Shown piece by piece: positions 1-11,951 of a stretch of DNA of 64,000 nt. The number at the start of each line of letters is the position of its first letter. Positions within the stretch are counted from its first letter, which is position 1. The translations under genes and the position numbers were made by a program. The notes beneath the pieces were generated by a model. It was given only the letters and a program-made list of their open reading frames with translations. It did not search any database and was not told where the DNA came from. This DNA is from Scalesia atractyloides (lineage: Eukaryota; Streptophyta; Magnoliopsida; Asterales; Asteraceae), in the NCBI GenBank assembly GCA_947069175.1, contig CAMTDV010001633.1:61920102-61984101 (forward strand). The letters run 5' to 3'.

Positions 1-3000
1 ATCCTTTCCAGAATCTTAAGGGGACCAACGTATCGAGGCGCTAGCTTCCCTTTCTTGCCGAAGCGGACCACTCCCTTCCAAGGTGCAACCTTTAGGAGAA
101 CGTGATCTCCCACTTCGAACTGCAGGGGCTTGCGACGTTTATCGGCGTAACTCTTTTGACGACTCCGAGCTTTCAAAAGGTTGTCTCTGATTTGGAGGAT
201 CTTGTCAGTCGTTTCTTGAATTATCTCGGGACCGGTGATTTGTGCTTTTCTGATCTCGTGCCATGCAATAGGCGATCGAGATTTTCTTCCATACAGTGCC
301 TCAAAAGGAGCCATTTGAATGCTGGCATGATAACTATTATTGTACGAGAATTCGATTAAAGGTAAATGCGTATCCCAGTTACCACCGAAATCTATGATGC
401 ACGCACGAAGCATGTCTTCGAGGGTGCGGATCGTGCGCTCAGTCTGACCGTCGGTTTGAGGGTGAAAAGCGGTACTGAGATTGAGAGTAGTACCGAGAGC
501 GGATTGAAAAGTCTCCCAGAGACGTGAAGTAAAACGACCGTCTCGGTCAGAGATGATGTCACGAGGCGTCCCGTGTCGACATATAACTTCGTCGGTATAG
601 ATTCGGGCTAACCGTTCGACCTTAAAGTCTTCTCGTATAGCAATAAAGTGCACAGATTTAGTAAGACGATCAACGATAACCCAAATGCTATCGCGACCGG
701 ATGAAGTGCGGGGAAGTTTCGTAACGAAGTCCATAGCTATACTCTCCCACTTCCACATCGGGATTTCGGGTTGTTCGAGTAAGCCAGAGGGCCTTTGATG
801 TTCAGCTTTAACCTTCGAACAAGTTAAGCATTTTGAGACGTACAAGGCGATATCCTTTTTCATGCCCGGCCACCAATACTTAGGACGAAGGTCCTGGTAC
901 ATCTTGTCGGCACCGGGGTGAATGGAATATCGAGATTTATGAGCTTCGGTCATTAGCAATTCACGGAGATTATCACGAGTAGGAATCCAAATACGATCGA
1001 GATAGTAGTAAATACCATTAGGCTTAGATACGGGTTGAGTTTTGGCACCACATTTCATTTCTTCCTCCAAAATATTCTCGTTAAAACAAGCGAATTGAGC
1101 GGAGCAAATCATGAGTTCGAGATCATTCAAAGCTTGAGAGTCACGAATACTATATACATAGCTTTGTAGACTTAGAGCATCGGTGACAACGTTTGCTTTG
1201 CCGGGATGGTAGCGTATCTCACAATCGTAATCGTTGAGAAGTTCAACCCATCGACGTTGTCGCATGTTTAGTTCTTTTTGATTAAAGATATGTTGTAAGC
1301 TCTTATGGTCGATGAAGACCGTACACTTTGTACCGTAAAGGTAGTGTCGCCATATCTTTAATGCAAAGACAACTACTCCTAGTTCGAGATCGTGGGTTGT
1401 GTAATTCTTCTCGTGGATTTTGAGTTGGCGAGATGCATACGCGATAACCTTGTTTCGTTGCATAAGCACACAACCAAGACCAAGGTTAGAGGCATCACAA
1501 TAAACAACGAAAGTGTCGTTTCCGTCGGGTAAAGCGAGGATAGGAGCGTTGCATAGCATACGCTTGAGAGTTTGAAAAGCTTCCTCTTGTTTAGAATCCC
1601 AAACAAAAGGTTGATCCTTACGAGTCAAAGCGGTAAGCGGAATGACGATTTTATAAAAGTCGACGATGAATCGACGGTAGTAACCCGCCAATCAAAGAAA
1701 TGAACGGATTTCGGAGGCATTCTTCAGTGTAATTCAACTCTTGACGGCTTCAATCTTTGCAGGGTCGACGTGAATTCCTTAACTATTAACGACGTGGCCG
1801 AGAAATTGGACTTCTTCAAGCCAGAAATCACTTTTTGAGAACTTAGCATAAAGGCAATTTCCTTGAAGAAGTTCGAGGACTAAACGGAGATAACGCGCGT
1901 GTTTGTCTCTCGACTTCGAATAGATAAGAATGCCATCGATAAACACAATGACGAAACGATCTAAGAAGGCTTTACACACACGGTTCATCAGATCCATGAA
2001 GACCACGGGTGCATTTGTAAGACCAAAAGGCATGACCACGAATTCGAAATGGCCATAACGAGTACGAAATGCGGTTTTCGGAATTTCTTCTTACAACACG
2101 CGTAGCTGATGATAACCGGAACGAAGATCGATCTTAGAAAAACAAGTAGCACCTTGAAGTTGATCATATAAGTCGTCGATACGAGGAAGAGGGTAGCGGT
2201 TCTTTATCGTGAGTTTGTTAAGTTCACGATAATTGATGCACATTCGGAACGATCCATCCTTCTTTTTCAAGAAAAGGACAGGTGCGCCCCATGACAAAGT
2301 GCTCGGGCGTATGATACCTTTATCAAGAAGCTCTTGAAGTTGGCTTGATAGCTCGCGCATTTCGGATGGTGCGAGGCGATAAGGAGCTTTAGCAACGGGA
2401 GTAGCTCCGGGAACTAAATCGATACGGAATTCAACATCTCGAGTAGGGGGTAAACCGGGTAAATCATCGGGAAAGACTTTAGGAAATTCAAAAACAACGG
2501 GAACATCTTCACAAGTCTTCTTTTCTTTCTCCGGGTTCACTATATGGGCGAGGAAGGCAACACATCGCTTTTATAAGCATTTGTGTGCTCGAGTACGTGA
2601 CAAAAGCATCAACTTCTTTGAGGGAGTTTCACCGTAGACATGAAGTTGATCACCATTTGAGAGGGGGAAACGAATCATTTTATTGAAGCATACAACTTCA
2701 GCATGGTTTTAACGAAGAAAATCCATACCTACTATGATATCGAAGCTACCTAACTGCATAGGTATGAGATTGATCGAGAAGACATGGTTGTTGAGATCGA
2801 GAGAACAACCACGTAGGACGGAGGTTACGGTAACGGTTCTTCCGGTGGCGACTTCCACGTCGAAAGTCTTTGGGAGTTTAGCGCGTTACATTTTTAAACC
2901 TTTTCAAATTCTAGCGATACAAAACAATTATCGGCACCAGTATCAAATAAACACGAAGCATAAATACCATTAACGAGAAATGTACCATTGACAACATTGT

Positions 3001-3010
3001 TGTCATTCTG
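1..3010 (-). pseudogene. gypsy pol pseudogene (PR, RT, RNase H, integrase)
   Basis: Reading the minus strand downward: a protease region with a DTGAD motif near 2950; RT between about 2540 and 1779; an RNase H region with YCDAS near 1500 and an HKSLQHIFNQKELN block near 1290; then the integrase HHCC zinc region near 920-790 and the SDRDGRF part of the catalytic core near 550. It is damaged: an in-frame stop lies just below 2091 within RT, another near 1779, and the metal-binding pair of the RT motif reads FIDG instead of FIDD near 1933. At least one frameshift separates this part from gag. Sequence continues past the left edge. Confidence 0.9.
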
Positions 3011-3106
3011 AGCTTGGTGATGGTTAAGATTGAAGGCTCTGCCACGCGCAGCTTGTGGTTGCTGCTGCTGCGGTGGCTGAGGCTGCTGCTGAGGCTGCGG
3101 TGCTGG

Positions 3107-4285
3107 CTACTCTTGTTTGACAGGACGATTTAGACAGGCATTGGCGAAATGATTCGGATCACCACAAACATAGCACACACGTGCTTTTGGGGCTTGCTGC
3201 TGATTGGCTTGAGGAGGAGCAGGTAACGCTGGGGCTGCTGGAGCCTGAGGAGCTGGCTGGCGCGGGCCGGTATGACAACTCACAGTAAAGTGGCCATAGA
3301 TGTTGCAGTTTGTGCAGAAACGGCAGTTTCCACCCACCACATGATGATAAGTGCACTTAGGGCACAGTGGGTGAGGACCGGTGTACGCACGCTTAGCTGG
3401 AGGTGTATTCGGAGCGGCTGACTGAAGCGGCTGCGGGTTTGCTGGAGCGGCGAGAGCATATTTCTTACTCGGGTTTCCTCTCTTGCGTCCCTGACGCTTT
3501 CCCTTCGGGTCACTTGGTGGTTCGGTGACAGCAGTTGGTTCGACGATAGCTTGATTGGTAACTTTCGCATGATTCTTGAAATACCCATCTTGGACTCGCT
3601 GATCATTGATCTCAGCGGCGAGCATGAAGGTTTCCTCGATGGTTGTGGTACGAGCAACTTTCACAAAATTTGTGACACACTCGGGTAAACCACATATGTA
3701 CTTGTTGATAGCTTTCTCAGTCGTATCAACCTGGCTGGGACAGATGATGCTCAAAATCTTAAACCGAGCAGTGAAACCAACATTGTCGGGACCATCTTGT
3801 TTGATTCCCCAAAACTCATTCTCGAGCTTTTTCATTTCGTGCGGAGGACAGAACTCTTTCATCATTACTTCCTTGAGTTCCTCCCAAGATAGACTGTAGG
3901 CTTCATCATTACCGCGCCTATTCCTTTCGGCGTTCCACTAATCATGAGCACGGGACTGGAAGACTCCGGTAGCGTTCACTGTGCGGAGGTCGTCGGGGCA
4001 TCCACTTTGCCTAAAAGTGACCTCAATAGCATCGAACCAGTGAAACATAGAAGTCGGTCCGTCATTGCCTTTGAAGGCGAGAGGTGCACAAGCCTTGAAG
4101 TTCTTGAAGCTGAATCGCGGCTTGGGATTCTCAGTTTTCGAGTCGACTGAGGAGTTACTGGTCACAGCATGGATTTCTAAGACGATTTGCGGGATGACCT
4201 TAGCCATTTCCTTGCTACCATGGTAGCAATACGCTTGTCGGCGTTGCTGCGCTGGAGATTCCTACGGGTGTGCGATCCCATTGAA
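3107..4285 (-). pseudogene. gypsy gag pseudogene with two CCHC knuckles
   Basis: The minus-strand frame at 4207-3938 and the frame at 3865-3107 are in the same phase and form one gag broken by an in-frame TAG at 3938. The lower part (252 residues) has the retrotransposon gag helix region, then a basic Pro/Ala/Gln-rich linker and two zinc knuckles, with cysteines at about residues 184-197 and 231-244. A second TAG at 3107 cuts it off from pol. A one-base shift near 4207 separates the N-terminal residues from the main frame. Gag would form the capsid-like particle and bind the RNA. Confidence 0.88.
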
Positions 4286-4289
4286 GACA

Positions 4290-5371
4290 TCTACACGAAG
4301 GATTTAGATTAGATAAGATTCGATTATAATAGAGTTATGTCTAAATATTTGTTATTATTATTATTATTATTCATACAAGGTACAAAATCACATAAACACA
4401 TAGGCACGTAAACACGTGGGCACGTAAGCACATAAGCACATATTTGCACGTATTCACCTTCTAATAATAATAATGCGTAGCGCGATACGAGATGCGAGAT
4501 ATAAGCGAGATATAAGCGATATATAATAGCGAGAAAAGCGAGATAATACCGCGTATGAGGCACATGTCCTCATAGGCGTAAGCGAGTTAAGCGATTAGTT
4601 TGGTTGGTGTATTAATTAGCGTTTTAGGTTATGAGAGCTGTGCGAGTTATGCATACATTCAATGGAGCGTAAATGCGATAAATCGAGAAATCGATGATAT
4701 GATAAATCATCAAAGCGAGAAATCGAGCAAAGCGAAAATTCTCAAAATTTAAACACATGAATATTTATAAACTCGATGATGCGTAAATCGACGATATATG
4801 CTTAAATCAATTGGGAGTGTCCGGGGTTTTGAGACGTTTGACACGCGAAAGTGATTCGACTACCCTTTGCATTTGGACCCACGCTTTGGCATAATAAATA
4901 AACGTTCTCACCGCAAGCGGCTAACGACATTTACCCTTCCAGTTAATACGTGTTCCAAACCATCGGCATAACCGAGACTTTGGTGAGATTGAAAATCGAA
5001 TTGCGAAATTAGTCATTAAGATGCGGGTTTCACCCCTAACTTAACAACTTTATTCCTAGATAGAAATGGAGATTTTCGTCGAGGTTTAGATGTCACTCCT
5101 AACTCAACGAAGGTATCTCGTGCGAGAAAATGCGCAGAGTGAATGATCTCGTCGAAAGTTCTTGGTTTTCACACATATTCTCGACTTGATCACTCGTTCG
5201 GTGTGATGCGAGCGTTTCCAAGCGTGTATTATTGTATTACCATTAGGAAAGGCACATTTAAGCATTTATGGCAAGTAGTTTAATATTTAAGTCAAAGATA
5301 GGTCAATCGGGTACTTAAACATGCTACTAGGTCGAACATGGCAATTCTACCTATTATCCTATGGTAATGGC
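4290..5371 (-). other. untranslated leader of the gypsy element
   Basis: About 1.1 kb lies between gag and the primer-binding site, with no coding frame I can support. It holds an ATT microsatellite (about 4350-4371) and runs of short CGATA/GCGA-like motifs around 4480-4800. Confidence 0.7.
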
Positions 5372-5383
5372 GCTCTGATACCA
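5372..5383 (-). other. primer-binding site, tRNA-iMet
   Basis: On the minus strand this reads TGGTATCAGAGC, the complement of the 3' end of initiator methionine tRNA. It lies 3 bases inside the LTR that starts at 5387. This is the standard priming site of plant gypsy and copia elements and fixes the orientation as minus. Confidence 0.95.
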
Positions 5384-6221
5384 ATCTGTCACACCCCAAC
5401 CGATGGCGGAATCATCAGGGTAGTGGCACTAGGCGACCAGATGGTCTCGTGAGAATTCCATAACAATCATTTAACAAAATCATTCAAACATTAACGTCCC
5501 ATACCATTAACATAACATTTTAAACAATCATTACAGAATCTAAGTTCTCCTACAAAAACAACAAGGTTCGATATCCCCTAGATTTATTACACTTGGAAAC
5601 TAAACAAAATAAAGACAAAACTAAACTACGGTAAGCATGCAACATCCAAGCATCCATATCTAAAATCCTCAACCTGTTACATACGTTAAAATACAAGTCA
5701 ATACAATTAAGTAAAGGTGAGCATACGAGTTTTGTAATACTAGCATAATAAAGAAACCGTTCGTGAGATAATCTAATTACACATCATGATACTCCGAAAC
5801 ATTTTCACACAAATTAACATAGGCTTATTTCTCATGCTAACTACCGTGAGAAGGCTTGCGCGTCCATCCTAACTAGACCCCGTCGGGTGTAAGCCACACT
5901 ATAGTACCGTACTAGCTAAGGAGGCAAGTTAACGAAAATAAGTCCTAGTCACATGTTTCTAGCATCACGTATTGAGCATATATAATCAGATTATTCGCGT
6001 GTGATAAGCAGTTTGATTTGTGAAGTGATTTTGATATAGGAACGTATGTAACACCCAAAAAGTGCGTTAAAGCGAAAATGGGTCAAGTACACTCACTGTG
6101 GGTGCGTTTTAGGGAGAGTTCGGGATCTGCGAGGAGTTGAGAAGAGCGCCGGATCAGCCTGCATACGCGAACGGAAGTGCATCAGTCTCCGAAAAGCTGA
6201 AACGGTTAAGTTTGGTCCAGG

Positions 6222-6530
6222 CAGTAGACAAGTTCTGGCGAACCTGTATGGTTTTGAGTCAAGTTCGGTCGAACTTGATGAGTCAAGTTCGGTCGAACTT
6301 GATGAGTTTCTTTGAGAAACTTGTCAAGTTCGGGCGAATTTGTAAGATTTTCTTACTGAGATAACAAGTTCGGGCGAACTTGTGTAGTTTCCTAAGAAAC
6401 TAGACAAGTTCGGTCGAACTTGTAGGAAAGTTTGGTGATAAATAGCCTAAGTTCGGTCGAACTTGACCCATCTGGGTGCAAGTTTGGTCGAACTTGACCT
6501 GGGGAGCTGGTGATTCTCGAGCGAACTTGA
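6222..6530. repeat. palindrome cluster A, CAAGTTCGnnCGAACTTG
   Basis: About nine copies, perfect or nearly so, of an 18-bp palindrome with consensus CAAGTTCGGYCGAACTTG, spaced 25 to 45 bp apart. Two are in tight tandem near 6258-6305. The centre varies (GGTC, GGGC, GAGC). The cluster lies several hundred bases downstream of the predicted LTR promoter, so it would be transcribed. Confidence 0.93.
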
Positions 6531-7136
6531 TGTTTTTGGGTCCAAAATCTTGCGTTTTCGCGTCGTTTGCTGAGGAAAATCGAGTGTTCATCCCTCCAAC
6601 CCTGTGCTACTGAGCAAACTTAGGTCGGAGAGGTCTTTTAGAGCTGTTTTAGCCGTTTTACAAAAGTGTGGGCTAATTCAGGCGAACTCGGGGTTCGTTC
6701 GGATTAGTTCGGCTTGTGTAAACCAACATAAACGTCCTTGTGCTTCCAGATCTGGGATCTCGAATGATAGATGCTTCGTTTCATATCAGAAGATGAACAA
6801 AACATCATCAAAAGTCCGTATCTTGTGTAGAAATCAATGTTTATCAAAGGTTTTTCTCAGATCTATAACTTACAAGCCGAGATCTTGCAGATCTCGTGTT
6901 TGGGGAGCCTCTGCTAACACCAACGAACTCATATTGTTGATCTAAGATTAAAACAGAAGCTTTGGAAGAAAAAGATGAAGATTTTCGTAAATGAATGAGT
7001 TTTGATGAAAACGAAGGCTATGCCTTGTGCCAAAATCGTTGTAAAAGTTTGTAAAACATTGTTGAACATCATTCTAGTTGAAATCGGTTTGATTCTTACT
7101 TAGAACATGAAGGTTTCGGGTTTTGAGAGCTATGGG

Positions 7137-7400
7137 CGAACTTGCAGCAAGTTCAAATGAGAGAACAGAGCTTCGTATTTATAGGAGAAAGCAAAAAGGT
7201 GAGCTGGTGGAGCCAAGTTCGGCCGAACTTGTACAAAATTGTACAAGTTCGTGCGAACTTGTAGAGTTTTCAAAGGGGATGAGTTAAGTTCGGCCGAACT
7301 TGTGCATATGTGCACAAGTTCGAGCGAACTTGCGTAAAACAAAGATGGATGTTTGGCCAGTCAAGTTCGGCCGAACTTGGTATCACCAAGTTAGAGACAA
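7137..7400. repeat. palindrome cluster B, next to the LTR TATA box
   Basis: Six copies of the same 18-bp palindrome, full or degenerate, including perfect CAAGTTCGGCCGAACTTG near 7213, one starting TAAG near 7284 and one near 7361. Most lie within about 220 bp upstream (minus strand) of the TATA-like box at 7176-7184. A half copy (GCGAACTTG...CAAGTTC) sits at 7137-7154. Confidence 0.92.
7176..7184 (-). promoter_or_regulatory. LTR TATA-like box
   Basis: CTATAAATA on the minus strand. The same box, in a conserved context, occurs at 32345-32353 in the solo LTR. Transcription toward gag would start a few tens of bases lower. Confidence 0.65.
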
Positions 7401-7807
7401 CTTGACCCAAGTATTGGGTTTTCTTCGTTTATTTCGCGTTAAGAGTTCGTTTGGTTATTCGGTTCGCATTAGTTAGTTATATTAAGCGTTAAATTAAAGC
7501 GTTAAGCGTTATAGTTGATATAATAGCGCGATTTAGCGATTCGAGGGTGCGAGAGCGATGCGATTGCTATTGTAATCATAACCAATAACACACATAACAC
7601 ATATTATTATACTACCACGTAAATAAGTGCGATTCACGATGCAATGAGATTAGCGATGCGATTTAATAAGCGATTAGATGCCATAATAACGTACAACACC
7701 ATAAGTAATTAACATAAACTTTATTATTAACCAAATCTCGGGATTACAAGGTAGATAAACGGGAAAACAAAATGGAAATATAACAATTGAATCTTCGAGT
7801 TGTTACA

Positions 7808-8560
7808 TCTCTATCTATCTGTTCTCTAATAATTTCAAAACCTAAAATCGAAATAACAACAAAATCGATTCTCAAATTTCCACCTGATCTGAGAATTTGA
7901 CGTCTCCGGCGATGGCTAGGGTTTCTGACCTTTGGATCTCGTTATTGGTAGCCATCATCGCTCGAGGTGATGGATAGGGTTTCTGACCGTCATCGTCATG
8001 GGGTAGGTAGCGGTGGCAGGTGGATGGTAGTGGTGGGGGAGGTGTTGGTGGCCATGGTGGTGATGGTGACTGTGGTCGGGTGGTGGTTGTAGAGAATAGA
8101 TTGAGAAAAGGTGAGGAGATGTTGCTTTTATGGTGTTAGAAATTAAAGCTGTTGGTAGTAATTTGTTTTAGGGCTCTATTGTCATGGTGATCTTTAGATG
8201 CCACAATAGGATCATAATGCCACAATAGGAGCATAATTTGTTTAACCATCTGTTTGATATTCTTGGTGGTGGTGGGTGAGATCAGGTTTTTAGAGAGAGA
8301 GAGAGATAGTGTGTTGAGAGAGAGAGAGAGCTAAGAGAGGGAGAGAGAGTTAAGATTTGATTTCCAATTATATTGTTTTGAGATATTATTAGCTATGCTC
8401 AAATTTATGTCAAATTCATGGTTTATGTCAAATAATGTCCAATTATAGTGGGTCTTAGAGGTAATATTGGTTCTTAAGATGATAGACCATATTTGACCAC
8501 ACCGACCATTGACCCCCTTTGACAATCATTGAATGTAGTTTACCATGATGTCTCTTATTA
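7808..8560. other. no gene; GGT-rich tract and GA microsatellite
   Basis: 7890-8100 is GGTGG-rich with two repeated phrases around AGGGTTTCTGACC. 8297-8352 is a GAGAGA microsatellite. I see no supported coding region. It may be the inner part of the CACTA-like element that ends at 10412. Confidence 0.5.
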
Positions 8561-9130
8561 TCCCTAGTTGACGTTTTTTACAATCAATCACCCATCAACC
8601 ACCATTGACATTGAGGGACCATTAATTACTTAAATTAAGTATTATCGACCTAAATTACCATCAATTACTATAATTTACGACCATTAACCCTAAATAGCCA
8701 GCAACGATTGTAATTGGCAATTAACTATCCTAAATAACCAGCAATGATCATCACTGAATTGACCATAAATAACATGGTTAATCATCATTAACCTTAAATA
8801 AGTATCAGTCCCCTAACTGGTTATCAATGAATCTAGTTTACCACCATTGACTGAATTAGCCGCTAGCAACCCTAATTGAAAATTCATCACTCTAATTGGT
8901 CATTAGTTACCCTATTTTATCATCAATGAACCTAATGCACCATAATCTATCCTAACTAACAATCATTGACCCTAAATGAATGTAAGGGGAAGTGAATGAC
9001 CATCAATGATTCTAACTAACTCAATTGACCATCAATGACCATAATGGATGCTAATGAAATATTAATGGCCCTGACCAGTGATGACTCTAATTGACCGTTA
9101 TTAACCCTGATTGACTATTAATGATCATAG
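8560..9130. repeat. degenerate short repeat, TGACCATCAATGA-like
   Basis: About 570 bp of loosely periodic phrases such as ACCATCATTGACCCTAATT, repeated every 18 to 30 bp with much decay. Non-coding; it passes directly into the palindrome-rich CACTA-like end. Confidence 0.7.
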
Positions 9131-10412
9131 GTCTCAAAAGACAGTCACTAAAATAAGTAGCTTAAATATTAGTCGCCACCATCATCCGTAACTAATAAAA
9201 ACAATCTTAGATACTATGAATTGAGACTGATACAACAGTCACTTATACTTTAGCTACTAATAGTTGCTTATTGGAAACTGAATATCGGTCCTAAATTATT
9301 TCATCTACAAACTCTTTGGGGATCGGATATTAGTTCTAAATAAGGTCCTTTATCATACTTTTGAGGTTAATTTTCAGTCTTACATACTTTCCTTAAATGG
9401 TAGAATTTATGCCTAATTGGGGACTAAAAACAGTCCTTAATCATTTTAAATATTAAAGACATTCAAGACTGAATATCAGTCCTTATTTCGATTCACTCTA
9501 GGAATACTAAGAACTGATTTTCAGTATGTATCATGTTCCCTTCATATTAGAGACTAAAGACTGGTCGTCGATAAATTTTCGTCATTTTTCATCGTAATAC
9601 ATGGCGTAATTGGGACTAAAATTCAATAGCCAATAACTTTTGCTCAAAAACCTTATATTGTGTAGACATATTTGTGGCTGGAATGTAGTCTTATATAAGG
9701 TGTAAAAAATATTAGTGACTGATTATCAGTAACTAAAGAAGTCACATAAAAATTAGTCACTAATATTATCCGTAACTCATAAATCAGTCTCTAATGCATT
9801 TCCTCAAAACAATAGAAAAGGTGTTGATTATTGGAGACCACATATCAATTTGTAGTTACTTCATTCACAATACTTTTTAGTGACTGAATATAAGTTCCAG
9901 ATAAAGGTCACTTGAAAGATCTTTAAGACTGATTTTCAGTTTTCAATACCTTTATTATAAATTGTAATTTGAGACTAAAAACTAGTCTTTGATCCTTTCT
10001 AACGCAAAATGCATTCAAAACTAGTTATCAGTCTCCAATGCTAGGCACTTTAAGAATATTAGGGACTAATGTTTAGTCTCTAATATGTCCCGTCTTTATA
10101 AAGACTAAATACTAGTGGCCCATACAATGGCGTCATTTTTCATTAACGAGGGCATTTATTTGGGACTAAAATTTAGTAACCGATAAGTTTCCCTCCAAAA
10201 ATATATTTTTGACAGACATATTTGTGACTCAAATTCAGTCACAAATAAGTGATCAAAGTATTAAGGATTGATTATCAGTCACGAACACCAGTCACAAAAA
10301 AACCAGTCTTTAATACAATCAGCAACAGATAAATTAGTCCCGGATACAATGTATCCGAGACTTATAGATCAGTCCTTCATAATTTAGTCGTTAATGGTCA
10401 CTTTTCTTGTAG
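9130..10412. mobile_element. CACTA-like element end with subterminal palindromes
   Basis: About 20 imperfect palindromes of the form GACTGAWWATCAGTC (or GGGACTAAAWWTTAGTC) occur every 40 to 60 bp. The right edge reads TTTTCTTGTAGTA, which inverted is TACTACAAGAAAA, one base from the CACTACAAGAAA terminus of plant CACTA (En/Spm) transposons. Subterminal repeats bound by the element's own protein are typical of CACTA elements. I found no matching left terminus; the gypsy LTR at 7807 or decay may have removed it. No transposase is visible. Confidence 0.6.
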
Positions 10413-10569
10413 TATCAAAATAATGATATAAAATTTATTTTTAATAAAACGATTAAGAACATTTTAAACATTCGAATACTTTGGAAACATTTAGTCATTT
10501 CACTTTTTTACTTCTTTAAAATTGAAACATGTTACTCAGTTAAGTTTTTTCAACAAAATATGACTCTAA

Positions 10570-10896
10570 GAGCATTCACATGCAGCTCCCTAAAAATATA
10601 CATACATTCCACTAAAAAACAACTCCTATATCAATATATTTTTACTAAAAACAAATATTTTTCTCTCTCCTTTTCAATTAAATAATATTTTTATACCTTT
10701 ATCATTACATTTTCTCTCTCCTTCACTCACAACCACTTTCAATATATATTAAAAAAAGTATATGGGGGTAAAGTGTCCCCCCAAATAACAGATGAATAGT
10801 AACATTTTCTCTTTCATCCACTCACAAACACTTTTTATATTTTTTATATTTTAAAAACCACACACACAGATTTTGATTCCCAGGATGTGAATGCTC
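10570..10896. mobile_element. Tourist-like (PIF/Harbinger) MITE, 327 bp
   Basis: Terminal inverted repeats GAGCATTCACAT and ATGTGAATGCTC, flanked on both sides by TAA, the 3-bp target duplication of Harbinger-type elements. AT-rich with no coding capacity. A related, more decayed copy lies at 37572-37843. Confidence 0.85.
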
Positions 10897-10899
10897 TAA

Positions 10900-11951
10900 T
10901 TAATCTTTTCCACTATTATTTGTAAAAAAGAAAGTAATTTCAGTCATATGATGTTTTTAGAGATTTATAAATTACATATCTATATTCAACCTGTGTAATA
11001 AACGGGTAACCTAGTTAATTATATATATAAAAGATTGATTTATATATTTTATATATATCAATCCTTCTTATTTTATTTCAATAAATAGTTCCTAATTTTA
11101 TGTTTTTATAATTATTCACTTATTTATGGTATTTTTAAGTTTCTTTTTATTAATAATATGTTTGACATTAATTTAAAAAATATTCACCATAAAATGTGTA
11201 TTTCATTCTATTTAATTTGAGTATGATCGTGTTATACTTTAAAAAACCGACTTTAAAAAGTTGATTTATTGTGTGTATATCATGCTTAATTATGTATATG
11301 TATATAATTATATGTATGTTGCGTTACTATCATATATTAAGTTGTGTAATTATTATCCATCCTTAATTAGCAAAAATAATTTGTGAGTGCTTTTTACTAT
11401 TCATTTTATTTATATATTTCGATGCCTAAGTTTAATTTTTATACACAACAATCCCTTTAGTTTTCATTATCCATCCTTAATTTTGCAAAAGTACTTGTGA
11501 GAGATTTTTATTATTCAATTTATATCAACCTTTTTAATTTTTAAGCCCTTTAGTTTTCACTTTAATCCTAACATATTTTCATTTTTAATCTTGGTCCCCT
11601 ATAGTATTCATCTTTTACAAAATTGTTGTTTTACGTTTTGATCTAAACTTTGCGAGTAAAAACGCTGCAACCCGCGTGTATGGTTCAAATTTTCATGTCT
11701 ATTTTTTGGTGGTTTAATGACCCTATCACAACTTGTGGGTCCTAAGTCGACTTAGTTATTATTTTCTGTGTTTTATGTTTTAGTCCAATTTTTGTAAGTT
11801 AACACATCGCGACGCGCGTGCGTGGTTCAACATTTTTATGTTTACTTTTTGTTTGATTTAACGGGTACAAAATACTAGTTACTATAAGTTGTGACCCTAT
11901 GTATGTGTGTAATATAATATGATCTGTGTTATTATAAGTTACATAATTATA
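10900..11951. other. AT-rich intergenic DNA
   Basis: No coding frame or clear element end. Two phrases with CCCGCGTGTATGGTTCAA and GCGCGTGCGTGGTTCAA, about 140 bp apart near 11670 and 11815, look like a diverged duplication. The source is unknown. Confidence 0.5.

Larger units (their letters stand above)
1..7807 (-). mobile_element. Ty3/gypsy LTR retrotransposon, partial and decayed
   Basis: On the minus strand, from high to low coordinates, the order is LTR, primer site, leader, gag, protease, reverse transcriptase, RNase H and integrase. The element runs off the left edge inside the integrase C-terminal region, so its 3' LTR is not visible. The RT-RH-IN order makes it Ty3/gypsy. The coding part is broken by at least three in-frame stops and by frameshifts, so this copy cannot be autonomous. 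The LTR has a second, solo copy at 30654-33081. Confidence 0.93.
5387..7807 (-). repeat. 5' LTR of the left gypsy element (2421 bp)
   Basis: Starts TGTCACACCCC next to the primer site and ends GTTGTTACA, giving TG...CA ends. It aligns along its length with the solo LTR at 30654-33081. It contains two clusters of palindromes (6222-6530 and 7137-7400) and a TATA-like box on the minus strand. The other LTR is off the window, so age and target duplication cannot be read. Confidence 0.92.

Noticed and set aside
6222..6530. CRISPR-like array (regular palindromic repeats with spacers)
   Set aside because: Plant nuclear LTR context, short unequal spacers, repeat arms themselves diverged, no cas genes.
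7205..7400. Heat-shock elements in the palindromes
   Set aside because: Heat-shock elements need TTC and GAA two bases apart; here the gap is four.
10980..11890. Possible Helitron
   Set aside because: CTAG-like phrases occur, but I found no convincing 5' TC end, terminal hairpin or A-T insertion site.
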